NCBI GenBank assembly: GCA_015658765.1
Contig: DQOE01000252.1
Span: forward strand, 1-11,238
Length of the DNA: 11,238 nt
Source: Verrucomicrobiota bacterium
GTDB taxonomy: Bacteria > Verrucomicrobiota > Verrucomicrobiia > Limisphaerales > UBA1096
Reading direction: 5' to 3'
Below are positions 1 to 7,378 of this stretch, piece by piece. A model generated the notes under the pieces. It was not told the origin of the DNA. It was given only the letters and a program-made list of their open reading frames with translations, and searched no databases. Every line of letters begins with the position of its first letter. Position 1 is the first letter of the stretch. Both the position numbers and the translations under genes were made by a program.

Positions 1-1
1 C

Positions 2-1684
2 GGCCACGGTGACGACACCGCGCTTATCTGGGAGGGCAACGATCCGAATGAAAGCCGCACCTACACTTACGCCGAGTTGCAGGCCGAAGTACAGAGGGCC
101 GCCAACGCGCTGAAAGACCTCGGCTTGGCCAAGGGTGATCGCGTTTGCATTTACATGCAGATGATTCCCGAGTTGACGATAGCGATGCTGGCGTGTGCAC
201 GCATCGGTGCGGTGCACTCGATCGTATTTGGCGCGTTCAGCGCCGACAGTCTTGTCACCCGCATCAACGACTCCGAGTGCAAGGCCATCATCACGCAGGA
301 CACCGGTGTGCGCGGCACGAAACTCGACATCCCAATGAAGGCCAACGCCGACAAGGCCGTCGAGAGCACGCCGTCGATCAAGAAGATTCTCGTCGTCAAG
401 CGCACCGGCGCCGAGGTCGCCATGGCCGACAGCCGCGACGTGTGGTGGCACGACGCGCTCGAGGCGGCCGATCCTGTTTGCGCCCCCGAACCGATGGACG
501 CCGAGGATCCGCTGTTCATCCTCTACACCTCCGGCAGCACCGGCAAGCCGAAGGGCGTGCTGCACACCACCGGCGGCTATCTCACCTACGCCGCGACAAC
601 GCATCATTATGTTTTTGATTATCATCCCGGCGACGTTTACTGGTGCACGGCCGACATCGGCTGGGTCACCGGCCACTCGTACATCGTTTACGGGCCGATG
701 GCCAACCGCGCCATCACGATGATGTTCGAGGGCGTGCCGAACTACCCCGACTTCGGCCGGTTTTGGCAGATCGTGGCCAAGCACAAGGTCAATATTTTCT
801 ACACAGCGCCCACCGCTCTCCGCGCGCTGATGAAGGAGGGCGACGCTTGGCCAAGCGCGCACGACCTCTCCAGCCTCCGACTGCTCGGCACCGTCGGCGA
901 ACCGATCAAGGAGCCGGAATGGAACTGGTACAACACAGTCATCGGCAAGGAACGCTGCCCCATCGTCGATACGTGGTGGCAGACCGAGACCGGCGGCATC
1001 CTCATCACGCCACTGCCGGGAGCGACGCCCACCAAGCCCGGCTCCGCCACCCTGCCGTTCTTCGGCGTCAAGCCGGCATTGGTCGACGACGAAGGCAACG
1101 TGATCGAGGGCAACGGCGTCGCCGGCAACCTCTGCATGCTCGAGACGTGGCCCGGCCAAATGAGCACGATTTATGGCGATCAACAGCGGTTTTTTGACAC
1201 GTATTTCTCGAGGTTCCCCGGCAAATATTTCAGCGGTGACGGCTGCCGCCGCGATGACGACGGCTACTACTGGATTACCGGCCGCGTGGACGACATCATC
1301 ATCGTCAGCGGCCACAACCTCGGCACCGCCGAAATCGAGGGCGCCATCGGCGGCCACCCGGCTGTAGCTGAGGCCGCCGTCGTCGGCTACGAGCACGACA
1401 TCAAGGGCAACGCCATTTACGCCTACGTCACGCTCAAAACCGGGCAGGAAGTTACTGGCACAATGACCGCCGAGATCGTGAAGCACGTCCGCGCCGACAT
1501 CGGTCCGCACGCTTCGCCGGAGAAAATTCAATTCACCCCCGGCCTGCCGAAGACGCGCAGCGGCAAAATCATGCGCCGTATCCTCCGGAAAATCGCCGAG
1601 GGCCAAATGGACAGCCTCGGCGACACCAGCACCCTCGCCGACCCCGCCGTCGTAGAGTCACTTGTCGCCGGCCGAATCGAATAA
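2..1684 (+). CDS. acs: Acetyl-CoA synthetase (AMP-forming), 5' end missing
   Basis: Cytoplasmic ligase that converts acetate, ATP and CoA to acetyl-CoA, AMP and pyrophosphate. The reading frame is open from the first bases ([12 protein letters not shown]...), matching the KTAIIWEG region of this family, so about 90 N-terminal residues lie outside the window and 560 residues are visible (whole enzymes are about 650). Seen in order: [16 protein letters not shown]; the ATP-binding loop [11 protein letters not shown] from nt 524; the TWWQTETGG core; YFSGDG and [20 protein letters not shown] (hinge into the C-terminal lid); and [11 protein letters not shown] near the end, whose lysine (nt 1565-1567) is the residue acetylated in characterised Acs enzymes. 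The HRxGT motif common in the family reads HNLGT here. The stop is 3 bp from that of the convergent ceramidase-like gene, so any terminator would lie inside coding sequence. The family call is secure; strict acetate specificity is inferred. Confidence 0.96.
   Translation, partial: GHGDDTALIWEGNDPNESRTYTYAELQAEVQRAANALKDLGLAKGDRVCIYMQMIPELTIAMLACARIGAVHSIVFGAFSADSLVTRINDSECKAIITQDTGVRGTKLDIPMKANADKAVESTPSIKKILVVKRTGAEVAMADSRDVWWHDALEAADPVCAPEPMDAEDPLFILYTSGSTGKPKGVLHTTGGYLTYAATTHHYVFDYHPGDVYWCTADIGWVTGHSYIVYGPMANRAITMMFEGVPNYPDFGRFWQIVAKHKVNIFYTAPTALRALMKEGDAWPSAHDLSSLRLLGTVGEPIKEPEWNWYNTVIGKERCPIVDTWWQTETGGILITPLPGATPTKPGSATLPFFGVKPALVDDEGNVIEGNGVAGNLCMLETWPGQMSTIYGDQQRFFDTYFSRFPGKYFSGDGCRRDDDGYYWITGRVDDIIIVSGHNLGTAEIEGAIGGHPAVAEAAVVGYEHDIKGNAIYAYVTLKTGQEVTGTMTAEIVKHVRADIGPHASPEKIQFTPGLPKTRSGKIMRRILRKIAEGQMDSLGDTSTLADPAVVESLVAGRIE
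845..856. repeat. GCTTGGCCAAGC iterated palindrome in acs
   Basis: Exact 12-bp palindrome read in frame as ..A-W-P-S.., the only copy in the window in this reading frame. Confidence 0.85.
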
Positions 1685-1687
1685 AGG

Positions 1688-3130
1688 TTACTCCTCTCGC
1701 AGCAGTTTGCGGATTCCCTGCATCAGCACTGACTCCACCTCAGGGGCGACGTTGGATGAGCGTGGCTCGGTCTCGTAACCGCCCTCCGAGTAGGCTCGTT
1801 CGGTGCCGATGTAAAATGTCCCGTAGTCGCCGTAGGCCGCCATCGCCACGTTTAGCTTTGGCTGCATCTGCTTGGCGGCCAACTGGTATTCGACGAACAA
1901 CTCACCCGGCATGTGCAGCACGCGCACGTCGCCAATGGCAAGCTGCGCCAAGTCGATCTTGTGCCCCGACATGCAGCGCCGCAAAAAGGCCAACCGCTGC
2001 GCCGCCGGCACGGCGACCGGCGGCACCGAGCCCTTGGCCACATCAGCCAACAACTTGGCTTCGTCCAAATGTTTGGCCACCGGCAGGCCCACCGGTGCGA
2101 CGCTCCAGCGCAGGTCGCTTGACTGCACGGCGAATTTTTTTGTGCTGTCGAAGGCTTGCTTCATTCCGTCGGCCAAGCGCTGGGCCAGCTCCATGCGGTT
2201 TTTGCGCGAGCCGTCGTTGTATTTGCCAGCGCCGATGTTGCCGCCCGCGCCGTTGAAGTGAACGTGCAACGCCTCCGGCACGGATTGCTGGCGGATGAAC
2301 CGGGCGATGCCGGGGAAGTCCGGGCTCGGGATGCCCGTGCGATAATAACTCTGCGGGTGGCAGGCGTAATAACTCAGCACGGCCAGCGGCGTGTCGCCGT
2401 TCCAGAAACTGAGCATCGACAGCTCGGGATCGATCACCCCCTCCGGCTCGGCGCGGAGTTTCGGATCCGCGCAGGTGGTGTATCGAACCGCGCGCACTTT
2501 GCCATCCGGCCCGAAGATGCGGCGATTGGACGCGACCCGTTTCACCGCCGCCGCGCCCCAGCCGCAATGGGTGACCGGCTTGGCCAATGCCAGCGATGCC
2601 TTCACCGCAGCGGCAGCCTTGGCCAAGGTTTGCCGGCAAAAATCGCCATTAAGTTCGCCAAGATACTTTGCCTTGGCCTCTTTAAGCAGGCGCTCCGCGA
2701 GGAAATCGCAAAGCGGTGCGTCGTGCTGATGCAGCGTGTGCACCGCCACGCGGTCGGGGGTCGTGCCAGCCGCCTTGGCCAAGCGCTCGCGAAACGCGTC
2801 GTGCGCCTCGTTGGCGATGCCGATCCAATCGACAGCGCAAAGCACTATCGGCTCTGCTTGGCCAAGCAGCACCACGCCCCGGCAACGCAGCGTCATCGCG
2901 TCCAGCCGCACCACCGGGTCGTAGGCCATCATGTAGCCAACCGGCGGCGTGGCATCGACGTCAAACGTGGCCACCCGCAACGGCTCAGCCGCCGCACCGA
3001 ACACCCCCAGCGCAGACGAAAACAAAACCGCCAGCGCCAACCGGACGGCACCCCTGGAAACTAAAAACTTGAAACTTGAAACTCCCTGCCGTTCCGCTCT
3101 GCCGGCACACTCCAAAGTTGAATCGTTCAT
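1688..3130 (-). CDS. Secreted neutral/alkaline ceramidase-like protein
   Basis: A 480-residue protein resembling the N-terminal catalytic domain of neutral/alkaline non-lysosomal ceramidases, a group frequent as uncharacterised exported proteins in Planctomycetes and Verrucomicrobia. Visible marks: mature N-terminus [29 protein letters not shown] (residues 131-139), corresponding to the zinc-binding His cluster; [10 protein letters not shown] with His258, followed by PSPDFPG; and [10 protein letters not shown]. It is shorter than canonical ceramidases (about 650) and lacks their C-terminal immunoglobulin-like domain, so the substrate may not be ceramide. Residues 30-48 form a signal-peptide-like hydrophobic stretch ending AAA, suggesting export. 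The first 26 residues look like translated intergenic repeat, so the ATG start is uncertain; TTG at 3115 is an alternative. It lies 14 nt downstream of the ankyrin lipoprotein gene and is probably co-transcribed with it. Confidence 0.8.
   Translation of the reverse strand: MNDSTLECAGRAERQGVSSFKFLVSRGAVRLALAVLFSSALGVFGAAAEPLRVATFDVDATPPVGYMMAYDPVVRLDAMTLRCRGVVLLGQAEPIVLCAVDWIGIANEAHDAFRERLAKAAGTTPDRVAVHTLHQHDAPLCDFLAERLLKEAKAKYLGELNGDFCRQTLAKAAAAVKASLALAKPVTHCGWGAAAVKRVASNRRIFGPDGKVRAVRYTTCADPKLRAEPEGVIDPELSMLSFWNGDTPLAVLSYYACHPQSYYRTGIPSPDFPGIARFIRQQSVPEALHVHFNGAGGNIGAGKYNDGSRKNRMELAQRLADGMKQAFDSTKKFAVQSSDLRWSVAPVGLPVAKHLDEAKLLADVAKGSVPPVAVPAAQRLAFLRRCMSGHKIDLAQLAIGDVRVLHMPGELFVEYQLAAKQMQPKLNVAMAAYGDYGTFYIGTERAYSEGGYETEPRSSNVAPEVESVLMQGIRKLLREE
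2856..2867. repeat. GCTTGGCCAAGC iterated palindrome in ceramidase-like gene
   Basis: Exact 12-bp palindrome, read on the minus strand as L-G-Q-A. The decamer CTTGGCCAAG also occurs in this gene at 2618-2627 and 2774-2783, there read as L-A-K. Confidence 0.85.
3057..3121 (-). repeat. Probable intergenic-type repeat forming the 5' end of the ceramidase-like gene
   Basis: On the + strand there are two tandem CTTGAAA heptamers (3068-3081) within a run of AAACTTG-type units, next to a GC-rich stretch ending in CACTCCAAAGTTGAA (3107-3121). Read on the minus strand it gives TTCAACTTTGGAGTG followed by TTTCAAGTTTCAAG. The translated phrase [11 protein letters not shown] is one I recall from the starts of many unrelated hypothetical proteins in Verrucomicrobia, which would mark a dispersed element; this is memory, not a search. 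No second copy is present in the window. Confidence 0.4.
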
Positions 3131-3144
3131 AAATCGTTGATGGA

Positions 3145-3636
3145 TTACTTATGCTTCGCTGCCGTGGCTCCGTTGCGAACCAATACAGAGGCGATTGCCT
3201 TCCGAACCGCCCTAACCTCGTCGCTGGCCTCGGGGTCAGCTTTCAACACGATGTCAAGCGCGGTCAAGCCGTCCGCCCGCTTGGCATTGACCTCGGCCCC
3301 CTCTGCGAGGAGCAGTTCCGCAACCGCCTTGTGGCCGGACTCGACGGCACAATGCAGCGGCGTTTGTTTCAGGGGATTGGTTTCGTCCGGCTCGTTCAAT
3401 TGCGTCCCGCTTGCAATGTGTTCGCGCACCGCCCCGACGTCACCGGCCCGGGCCGCATCCCAAATCGAAATCGCCGGCGGAGCGATCAATTTGGGCGGTT
3501 CAGTGGGCGGGTCCGGTTGGACGACTTCAGCCACCGGTTTGACGATGGGCGACTCGACAGCCAACGGCTCCGGCGCGGTTTCCCGGCCGCAACCAACCGC
3601 GGCGAAAGCAACTATCAGGCTTAATAATTTTTTCAT
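3145..3636 (-). CDS. Ankyrin-repeat lipoprotein
   Basis: A 163-residue protein with a lipoprotein signal: [17 protein letters not shown], lipobox AVGC with acylated Cys16. A proline-rich linker follows (residues 22-55), then ankyrin repeats: [21 protein letters not shown] (57-77), [27 protein letters not shown] (91-117) with the diagnostic TPLH, and a degenerate repeat [17 protein letters not shown] continuing to VLVRNGA. It is probably a membrane-anchored protein-binding module facing the periplasm; the partner is unknown. The gene starts 160 bp from the divergent mdh start and ends 14 nt before the ceramidase-like ATG, suggesting a two-gene unit. No Shine-Dalgarno sequence precedes the ATG (upstream GCCGGCCGGTT). 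The start is fixed by the signal peptide. Confidence 0.85.
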   Translation of the reverse strand: MKKLLSLIVAFAAVGCGRETAPEPLAVESPIVKPVAEVVQPDPPTEPPKLIAPPAISIWDAARAGDVGAVREHIASGTQLNEPDETNPLKQTPLHCAVESGHKAVAELLLAEGAEVNAKRADGLTALDIVLKADPEASDEVRAVRKAIASVLVRNGATAAKHK

Positions 3637-3732
3637 AACCGGCCGGCAAACCTATCCACCCGCCAAAAACATTCCAACTGAAATCAAGTGAAACAATACC
3701 TCCGGAAAGCCATCGGATGATCTCGCCTAAGC

Positions 3733-3744
3733 GCTTGGCCAAGC
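3733..3744. repeat. GCTTGGCCAAGC iterated palindrome, intergenic copy
   Basis: An exact 12-bp palindrome lying outside any gene, 8 bp upstream of the candidate mdh -35 element. Four further exact 12-mers occur inside genes, so this copy is more likely one member of an iterated motif than a private operator. Confidence 0.85.
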
Positions 3745-3752
3745 GGAAAACC

Positions 3753-3781
3753 TTGTCGGGGCGGACGGTGTCCCGTATGCT
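3753..3781 (+). promoter_or_regulatory. Candidate sigma-70-type promoter for mdh-deoC
   Basis: TTGTCG (3753-3758, 4 of 6 matches to TTGACA), a 17-nt spacer, and TATGCT (3776-3781, 4 of 6 matches to TATAAT). Transcription would begin near 3788, leaving a leader of roughly 9 nt before the ATG at 3797. That would make the mRNA almost leaderless, which fits the lack of a Shine-Dalgarno sequence. Predicted from sequence match only. Confidence 0.35.
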
Positions 3782-3796
3782 ATCCGCCGCTTTTTT

Positions 3797-4786
3797 ATGA
3801 GTAAAGAACCCATACGTGTTGCGGTGACCGGTGCGGCCGGTCAGATCGGTTATGCCCTGTTGTTCCGTATTGCCTCCGGCCAAATGTTCGGCCCAAGCCA
3901 GCCGGTGATCCTCCACCTGATCGAGATCGAGCCCGCACTGCCAGCACTCGAAGGCGTTTGCATGGAACTGGACGACTGTGCGTTCCCGCTGCTCAAGGGC
4001 ACGGTGCCGACCGCCGACCTTGACGCCGGCTTCAACGGCGTCCACTGGGCGCTGCTCGTCGGCAGTGTGCCGCGAAAGCAGGGAATGGAGCGCGGCGATC
4101 TGCTCGGCATCAACGGCAAGATTTTCACCGGCCAAGGCCAAGCGATCCAAAACAACGCCGCCAGCGACGTCCGCACACTCGTCATCGGCAACCCGTGCAA
4201 CACCAACTGCCTGATCGCCATGAACAACGCGCCGGACGTGCCGAACGACCGGTGGTTCGCCATGACGCGCCTCGACGAAAACCGCGCCAAGACGCAGCTC
4301 GCGCAAAAGGCCGGGGTCGACGTGACGGCTATCACCAACATGGCGATCTGGGGCAACCACTCCGCCACGCAGTATCCGGACTTCACCAACGCCAAGATCA
4401 ACGGCCAAGCCGCCGCAGACGCGATCGGCGACCGTGATTGGCTCGAGGGCGATTTCATCAAGACCGTACAGCAGCGCGGTGCGGCGATCATCAAGTCGCG
4501 AGGCGCCTCGAGCGCGGCCAGCGCGGCCAACGCCGTGGTAGACTCGGTCGGCTCCATCATCAACCCCACCGCCGGCGGGGATTTCCACAGCGTCTGCCTC
4601 TGTTCCGATGGCAGCTACGGCGTCGATGAAGGACTGATTTCTTCCTTCCCGGTTCGCAACGTCGCCGGCCAGTTCGACATTGTGCAGGGCGTCCAACTTG
4701 ATGCCTTCAGCCAGGGCAAACTCGACGCCACAGTGAACGAGTTGAAGGAAGAACGAGAGATGGTCAAAGACCTCTTGCCCGGCTGA
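3797..4786 (+). CDS. mdh: Malate dehydrogenase (NAD-type)
   Basis: A cytoplasmic enzyme of 329 residues, the usual family length, interconverting malate and oxaloacetate in the TCA cycle. The N-terminus [21 protein letters not shown] is the dinucleotide-binding loop of the TGAAGQIGY branch of malate dehydrogenases. Substrate-binding arginines lie in [13 protein letters not shown] (Arg93, Arg99) and in [10 protein letters not shown] (residues 156-165); the catalytic His188 lies in [13 protein letters not shown], with its partner Asp160 in RLDEN. GNPCNTN and [24 protein letters not shown] are further family blocks. E43 in HLIEIEPAL occupies the position of the coenzyme-selecting acidic residue, consistent with NAD preference. 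The start is preceded by a T run and no Shine-Dalgarno sequence. deoC begins 3 nt after the stop, so the two are almost certainly co-transcribed. Confidence 0.95.
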   Translation: MSKEPIRVAVTGAAGQIGYALLFRIASGQMFGPSQPVILHLIEIEPALPALEGVCMELDDCAFPLLKGTVPTADLDAGFNGVHWALLVGSVPRKQGMERGDLLGINGKIFTGQGQAIQNNAASDVRTLVIGNPCNTNCLIAMNNAPDVPNDRWFAMTRLDENRAKTQLAQKAGVDVTAITNMAIWGNHSATQYPDFTNAKINGQAAADAIGDRDWLEGDFIKTVQQRGAAIIKSRGASSAASAANAVVDSVGSIINPTAGGDFHSVCLCSDGSYGVDEGLISSFPVRNVAGQFDIVQGVQLDAFSQGKLDATVNELKEEREMVKDLLPG

Positions 4787-4789
4787 TTC

Positions 4790-5449
4790 ATGTCCGACAC
4801 ACCGGAAACGCCGCTCGGCTCGTACATCGACCACACCAATCTGCGCCCCGACGCCACCGCTGCGGAGATCGAAAAGCTCTGCGCAGAAGCCATTGAGCAC
4901 GAGTTGTTCGCCGTGTGTGTGAACGGCAGTTGGGTGCAACACGCTGCCACTTACCTCGAAGATGCCGACGTGTCGATCGCCACCGTGATCGGCTTCCCTT
5001 TGGGCGCAAGCGATTCGGACTCAAAGCGTTACGAAACCGAAGCCGCCGTGGACAACGGCGTACATGAAATCGATATGGTGATGAATCTTGGCCGGTTCAT
5101 CGACGGCGATCACCAATACATCGTCCGCGAGATTCGTGACGTCGTCGAGGCGGCGGAAGACCGGCGGGTGAAGGTCATCATTGAGACCGGCTACTTTAAC
5201 GACGAGCAAATCGCCACCGCCTGCAAACTGGCCGTCACCGCCGAGGCGCATTTCGTCAAAACCAGCACCGGTTTTGGCCCCGGCGGCGCGACCATTGAGC
5301 ATGTCCAACTAATGCGCGAAACGGTCAACCAATACGCCGGCGTCAAGGCGTCCGGCGGCATTCGCGACCGCGAAACGGCGCTGGCGATGATCGAAGCCGG
5401 GGCGACGCGCATCGGTACCTCCTCGGGCGTTTCCATCGTCGGCGATTGA
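4790..5449 (+). CDS. deoC: Deoxyribose-phosphate aldolase
   Basis: A class I (Schiff-base) aldolase of 219 residues, typical for DeoC, cleaving 2-deoxy-D-ribose 5-phosphate to glyceraldehyde 3-phosphate and acetaldehyde. Family blocks: YIDHTNLRPDAT at the N-terminus, VCVNGSWV, ATVIGFPLGA, EIDMVMNLG with Asp95, VKVIIETGYF, HFVKTSTGFGPGGAT with Schiff-base Lys157, and GVKASGGIRD with the second catalytic Lys186. The C-terminus TRIGTSSGVSIV is canonical. It starts 3 nt after the mdh stop without its own ribosome-binding site, suggesting coupled translation. No deoA, deoB or deoD lies nearby, so it may serve a role other than classical nucleoside salvage. Confidence 0.95.
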   Translation: MSDTPETPLGSYIDHTNLRPDATAAEIEKLCAEAIEHELFAVCVNGSWVQHAATYLEDADVSIATVIGFPLGASDSDSKRYETEAAVDNGVHEIDMVMNLGRFIDGDHQYIVREIRDVVEAAEDRRVKVIIETGYFNDEQIATACKLAVTAEAHFVKTSTGFGPGGATIEHVQLMRETVNQYAGVKASGGIRDRETALAMIEAGATRIGTSSGVSIVGD

Positions 5450-5834
5450 TTGCCGCAGTTATCCCCAGCCACTCTCCTGCTCTTCCACCCCTTATTCACC
5501 AAATGATCGGGGCTGTGAACAAAAAAAGAGCGTTGTGAATACATTTAATTTGGAAAGTGCCCATACGTGGATTACATTCCTTGAGTTGGCTATTTTGGAC
5601 ACGTGAGGAGAATCGTTTACACCTTCATTTCTGCCTGCAGCCGTTTGCTTTCCACTCGGCGCGCACCGCTGTCCTCTTCGCGCCTGATGAGCATGTACCT
5701 TAGCCAAGCCAACAGCAAAACGATCTACACACCCAAGTTTCAGGAGTCCCGATCCCGCCGCAACAGCAAATTCGGGCACGTCCGCCAATACTAATTCACC
5801 CACCCCGCCCTTGGCCAAGATTGGCCTGGTTCAC
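5450..5834. other. Convergent intergenic region with no convincing gene
   Basis: This 385-bp stretch separates deoC from the convergent pseudopilin gene. Its AT-rich part (about 5519-5605) holds a promoter-like pair on the + strand, TTGGAA (5550-5555) and TACATT (5573-5578) with a 17-nt spacer. Downstream is a GTG-initiated frame of 63 codons (5603-5794) whose arginine/serine-rich product (RRIVYTFISACSRLLSTRRA...) I do not recognise. A 6-bp GC-only inverted repeat GGCGCG/CGCGCC (5658-5684) could fold in RNA. A minus-strand frame (5492-5818) is equally unconvincing. A small RNA or a decayed gene is possible; neither is demonstrated. Confidence 0.4.
5811..5826. repeat. TTGGCCAA plus inverted half-site, intergenic
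   Basis: CTTGGCCAAG is followed at once by a second half-site, so GGCCAA-GA-TTGGCC (5813-5826) is a perfect inverted repeat. It lies just beyond the pseudopilin stop codon. It could act as a short hairpin in the pseudopilin transcript, but no T run follows it on the minus strand, so it is listed as a copy of the iterated palindrome and not as a terminator. Confidence 0.6.
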
Positions 5835-6605
5835 TTACTCCCTCCCTAAATCCCAAACCAGGTTTGCGCCCGCGTCCTGTCGCAGGATCGACAAGGCGGT
5901 CTGGGCTTCCACGTGGCCGTCGGCCAAGACCAGGTTGCTCCGGCCCGTGTCGTCGCCGTTGGCCCCGTGCCGCGCCATCACCGGCTTGAGTTGCCTGGGC
6001 TGTTTGCCGCTCATCTCCGCCACGAGATCGCGATCCGAAATCAGCGGCGTCGAGCGGCGGGGGTCGAGCTGGTTCCGTTTGCCGTTTCCCGGGCTGAACA
6101 CGTAGCCACGGTACTTCTTTTCGATGGTCCCGCTAGGCGTGTCGGCGAACAACACGGCCAAGCTTGGCTCCGGCACGCCCACCAACTTGGGCTTCGTGGC
6201 CGCCCCCTCCACTCCACGCGGATCGAACGTCGTCGCCCCGTTGTACCCGATCGGTTGCCAACTGCGCGTGTCCCAGTCGCCGCCGTACTTGGCCGTTTTT
6301 GCCGTCGGGCAGAGGAACACCTCCCGACTGCCGATAAACCGCGCGACCGCTGTCACCCAAATCCGGTTCGGCGACGACTTGGGCTCGGCGAAGTTCGTGG
6401 CGATCGGCAACGCGCCTTCGCGTTCGTCGGCGTGCATCGTCACAGCGAGGCTGATCTGCCGCATATTCGAGGCGCACTTGATTGACTGCGACTTGCCCTT
6501 GGCCTTGGCCAAGGCCGGCAGCAGCATCCCGGCAAGAATCGCGATGATGGCGATGACCACCAGCAACTCGATCAGCGTGAAGGCTCTGTCGTTCCGCCGC
6601 TTCAT
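5835..6605 (-). CDS. Type II secretion/pilin-like prepilin protein with H-x-DG motif
   Basis: A 256-residue protein with a class III signal peptide: a basic leader MKRRNDRA, then FTLIELLVVIAIIAILAG with the invariant Glu13, followed by LLPALAKAKGK. Cleavage would fall before Phe9; the preceding residue is Ala rather than the usual Gly. The N-terminal helix should sit in the inner membrane and pack into a pseudopilus. The C-terminal part belongs to the H-x9-DG group expanded in Planctomycetes and Verrucomicrobia, but the spacing from His213 to Asp229-Gly230 is 15 residues instead of 9, with a GDDTGR insertion. These proteins occur in many paralogous copies per genome and their individual roles are unknown. 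Its ATG overlaps the upstream stop as ATGA (6602-6605), suggesting translational coupling. Confidence 0.9.
   Translation of the reverse strand: MKRRNDRAFTLIELLVVIAIIAILAGMLLPALAKAKGKSQSIKCASNMRQISLAVTMHADEREGALPIATNFAEPKSSPNRIWVTAVARFIGSREVFLCPTAKTAKYGGDWDTRSWQPIGYNGATTFDPRGVEGAATKPKLVGVPEPSLAVLFADTPSGTIEKKYRGYVFSPGNGKRNQLDPRRSTPLISDRDLVAEMSGKQPRQLKPVMARHGANGDDTGRSNLVLADGHVEAQTALSILRQDAGANLVWDLGRE
6157..6168. repeat. GCCAAGCTTGGC palindrome
   Basis: A perfect 12-bp palindrome inside the pseudopilin gene, built from the same half-site as the iterated motif but in the inverted order (GCCAAG then CTTGGC). Confidence 0.6.
6501..6516. repeat. 16-bp palindrome GGCCTTGGCCAAGGCC
   Basis: A perfect 16-bp palindrome containing CTTGGCCAAG, within the pseudopilin gene at the codons for ALAKA just after the transmembrane helix. 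Confidence 0.75.
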
Positions 6606-7378
6606 CGCTTGCCCAGGCGCAACGAGCGCACGCTGATATCGGCTGCCATCTCCGAGCCGATCGCCGTCAACTCGGCACGCAGCAACCGCGACATCTCGCG
6701 CGCCGGCGGCAACGCCTCGTTGCCCAGCACCAACACGCGGTTGTAATAGCTCTCGAACAAAACCTGCACGCCAAACCCAAACGGAGCGCAGACCTTGACC
6801 GTCATTTCAGCCCACGTCCGGTCGTCCCCGGGCAGCAGATTAAAAACGGTGACACCGCTTGGTTTAAGTTTCGATTGGATCAACCGCGGCAAAGTGTCGA
6901 TCGAGACATCCGGCTTGAAAACGTCGCCATTGCGGCCGACGGAAAGATCCTCCAGCAGCAAGTCGAACTTGCCTCGCTGCGAGTGCAACCACTCAACGGC
7001 ATCCGATTGCGCGAACTGCACTGCACCCATCCACCCGGCGCTGAGGTCACAAAAAAGTTCGTAGCCCGCGCGGTCGAGATCCACGCCGCTGAGTCGATGC
7101 CCGCCACCCAACGCGCGCAGTGGCGCGATCACCCCGCCGCCGGCGAAACCAAGGATGCCCACTCGATCTCCCGGCGAAAAACTACGAACGCTTGCAGCGA
7201 GCACGTCAAAGACACTGTCGGTCGCTCCCGGTTGCGCCAGCACCTCGCTCAGCACCGAGCCGTTTTGCACGAGTCGCGCTCCTCGGCGTGTTTGCTGCAC
7301 TTCCGGTTCGGCTCCACCCGTGCGCCTTCCGCCAAGCAGCAGCGCGGCTATTGCCTGGGCGTGCCCTGCTCGTCCCAT
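6602..7378 (-). CDS. Spermidine-synthase-like Rossmann-fold (methyltransferase-type) protein
   Basis: With the ATG at 7378 the product is 258 residues. A short lead (GARLVQNGSVLSEVLAQ) resembles the strand region preceding the catalytic domain of spermidine synthases. Then comes a class I SAM-binding core: motif I VGILGFAGGGVIAPLRAL (residues 73-90), the acidic loop LSGVDLD (97-102), an Asp before the next strand (QSDAVEWL, 125-131), and FDLLLEDLS (138-146). The aminopropyltransferase signature is not obvious, so it may bind decarboxylated SAM, SAM or another nucleoside; the substrate is unknown. The frame stays open to 7528, but that extension only overlaps the MORN lipoprotein gene, and the 51 extra residues are arginine-rich and unlike a protein domain. 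Even from 7378 it overlaps that gene by 31 bp, and its stop overlaps the pseudopilin ATG. Confidence 0.7.
   Translation of the reverse strand: MGRAGHAQAIAALLLGGRRTGGAEPEVQQTRRGARLVQNGSVLSEVLAQPGATDSVFDVLAASVRSFSPGDRVGILGFAGGGVIAPLRALGGGHRLSGVDLDRAGYELFCDLSAGWMGAVQFAQSDAVEWLHSQRGKFDLLLEDLSVGRNGDVFKPDVSIDTLPRLIQSKLKPSGVTVFNLLPGDDRTWAEMTVKVCAPFGFGVQVLFESYYNRVLVLGNEALPPAREMSRLLRAELTAIGSEMAADISVRSLRLGKR

Noticed and set aside
2156..3064. Plus-strand open frame of 302 codons opposite the ceramidase-like gene
   Set aside because: Arg/His/Ala-rich composition with no recognisable domain; the opposite strand has a signal peptide and the metal-binding His cluster.
3733..3744. GCTTGGCCAAGC as a dedicated operator of mdh
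   Set aside because: Identical 12-mers occur in acs, the ceramidase-like gene and twice in the luxE-like gene, so position near a promoter is not specific evidence.
3527..4942. Minus-strand open frame of 471 codons opposite mdh and parts of deoC and the ankyrin gene
   Set aside because: It is antisense to three genes with clear family motifs, and its Val/Arg/Gly/Asp-rich product is a typical shadow of high-GC coding DNA.
5492..5818. Minus-strand open frame of 108 codons in the deoC-pseudopilin gap
   Set aside because: No ribosome-binding site, no recognisable motif, and it reads through AT-rich promoter-like DNA.
5825..5862. CCTGGTT/AACCAGG inverted repeat around the pseudopilin stop as a terminator
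   Set aside because: The loop is 24 nt, the stem only 7 bp, and no T run follows on the minus strand.
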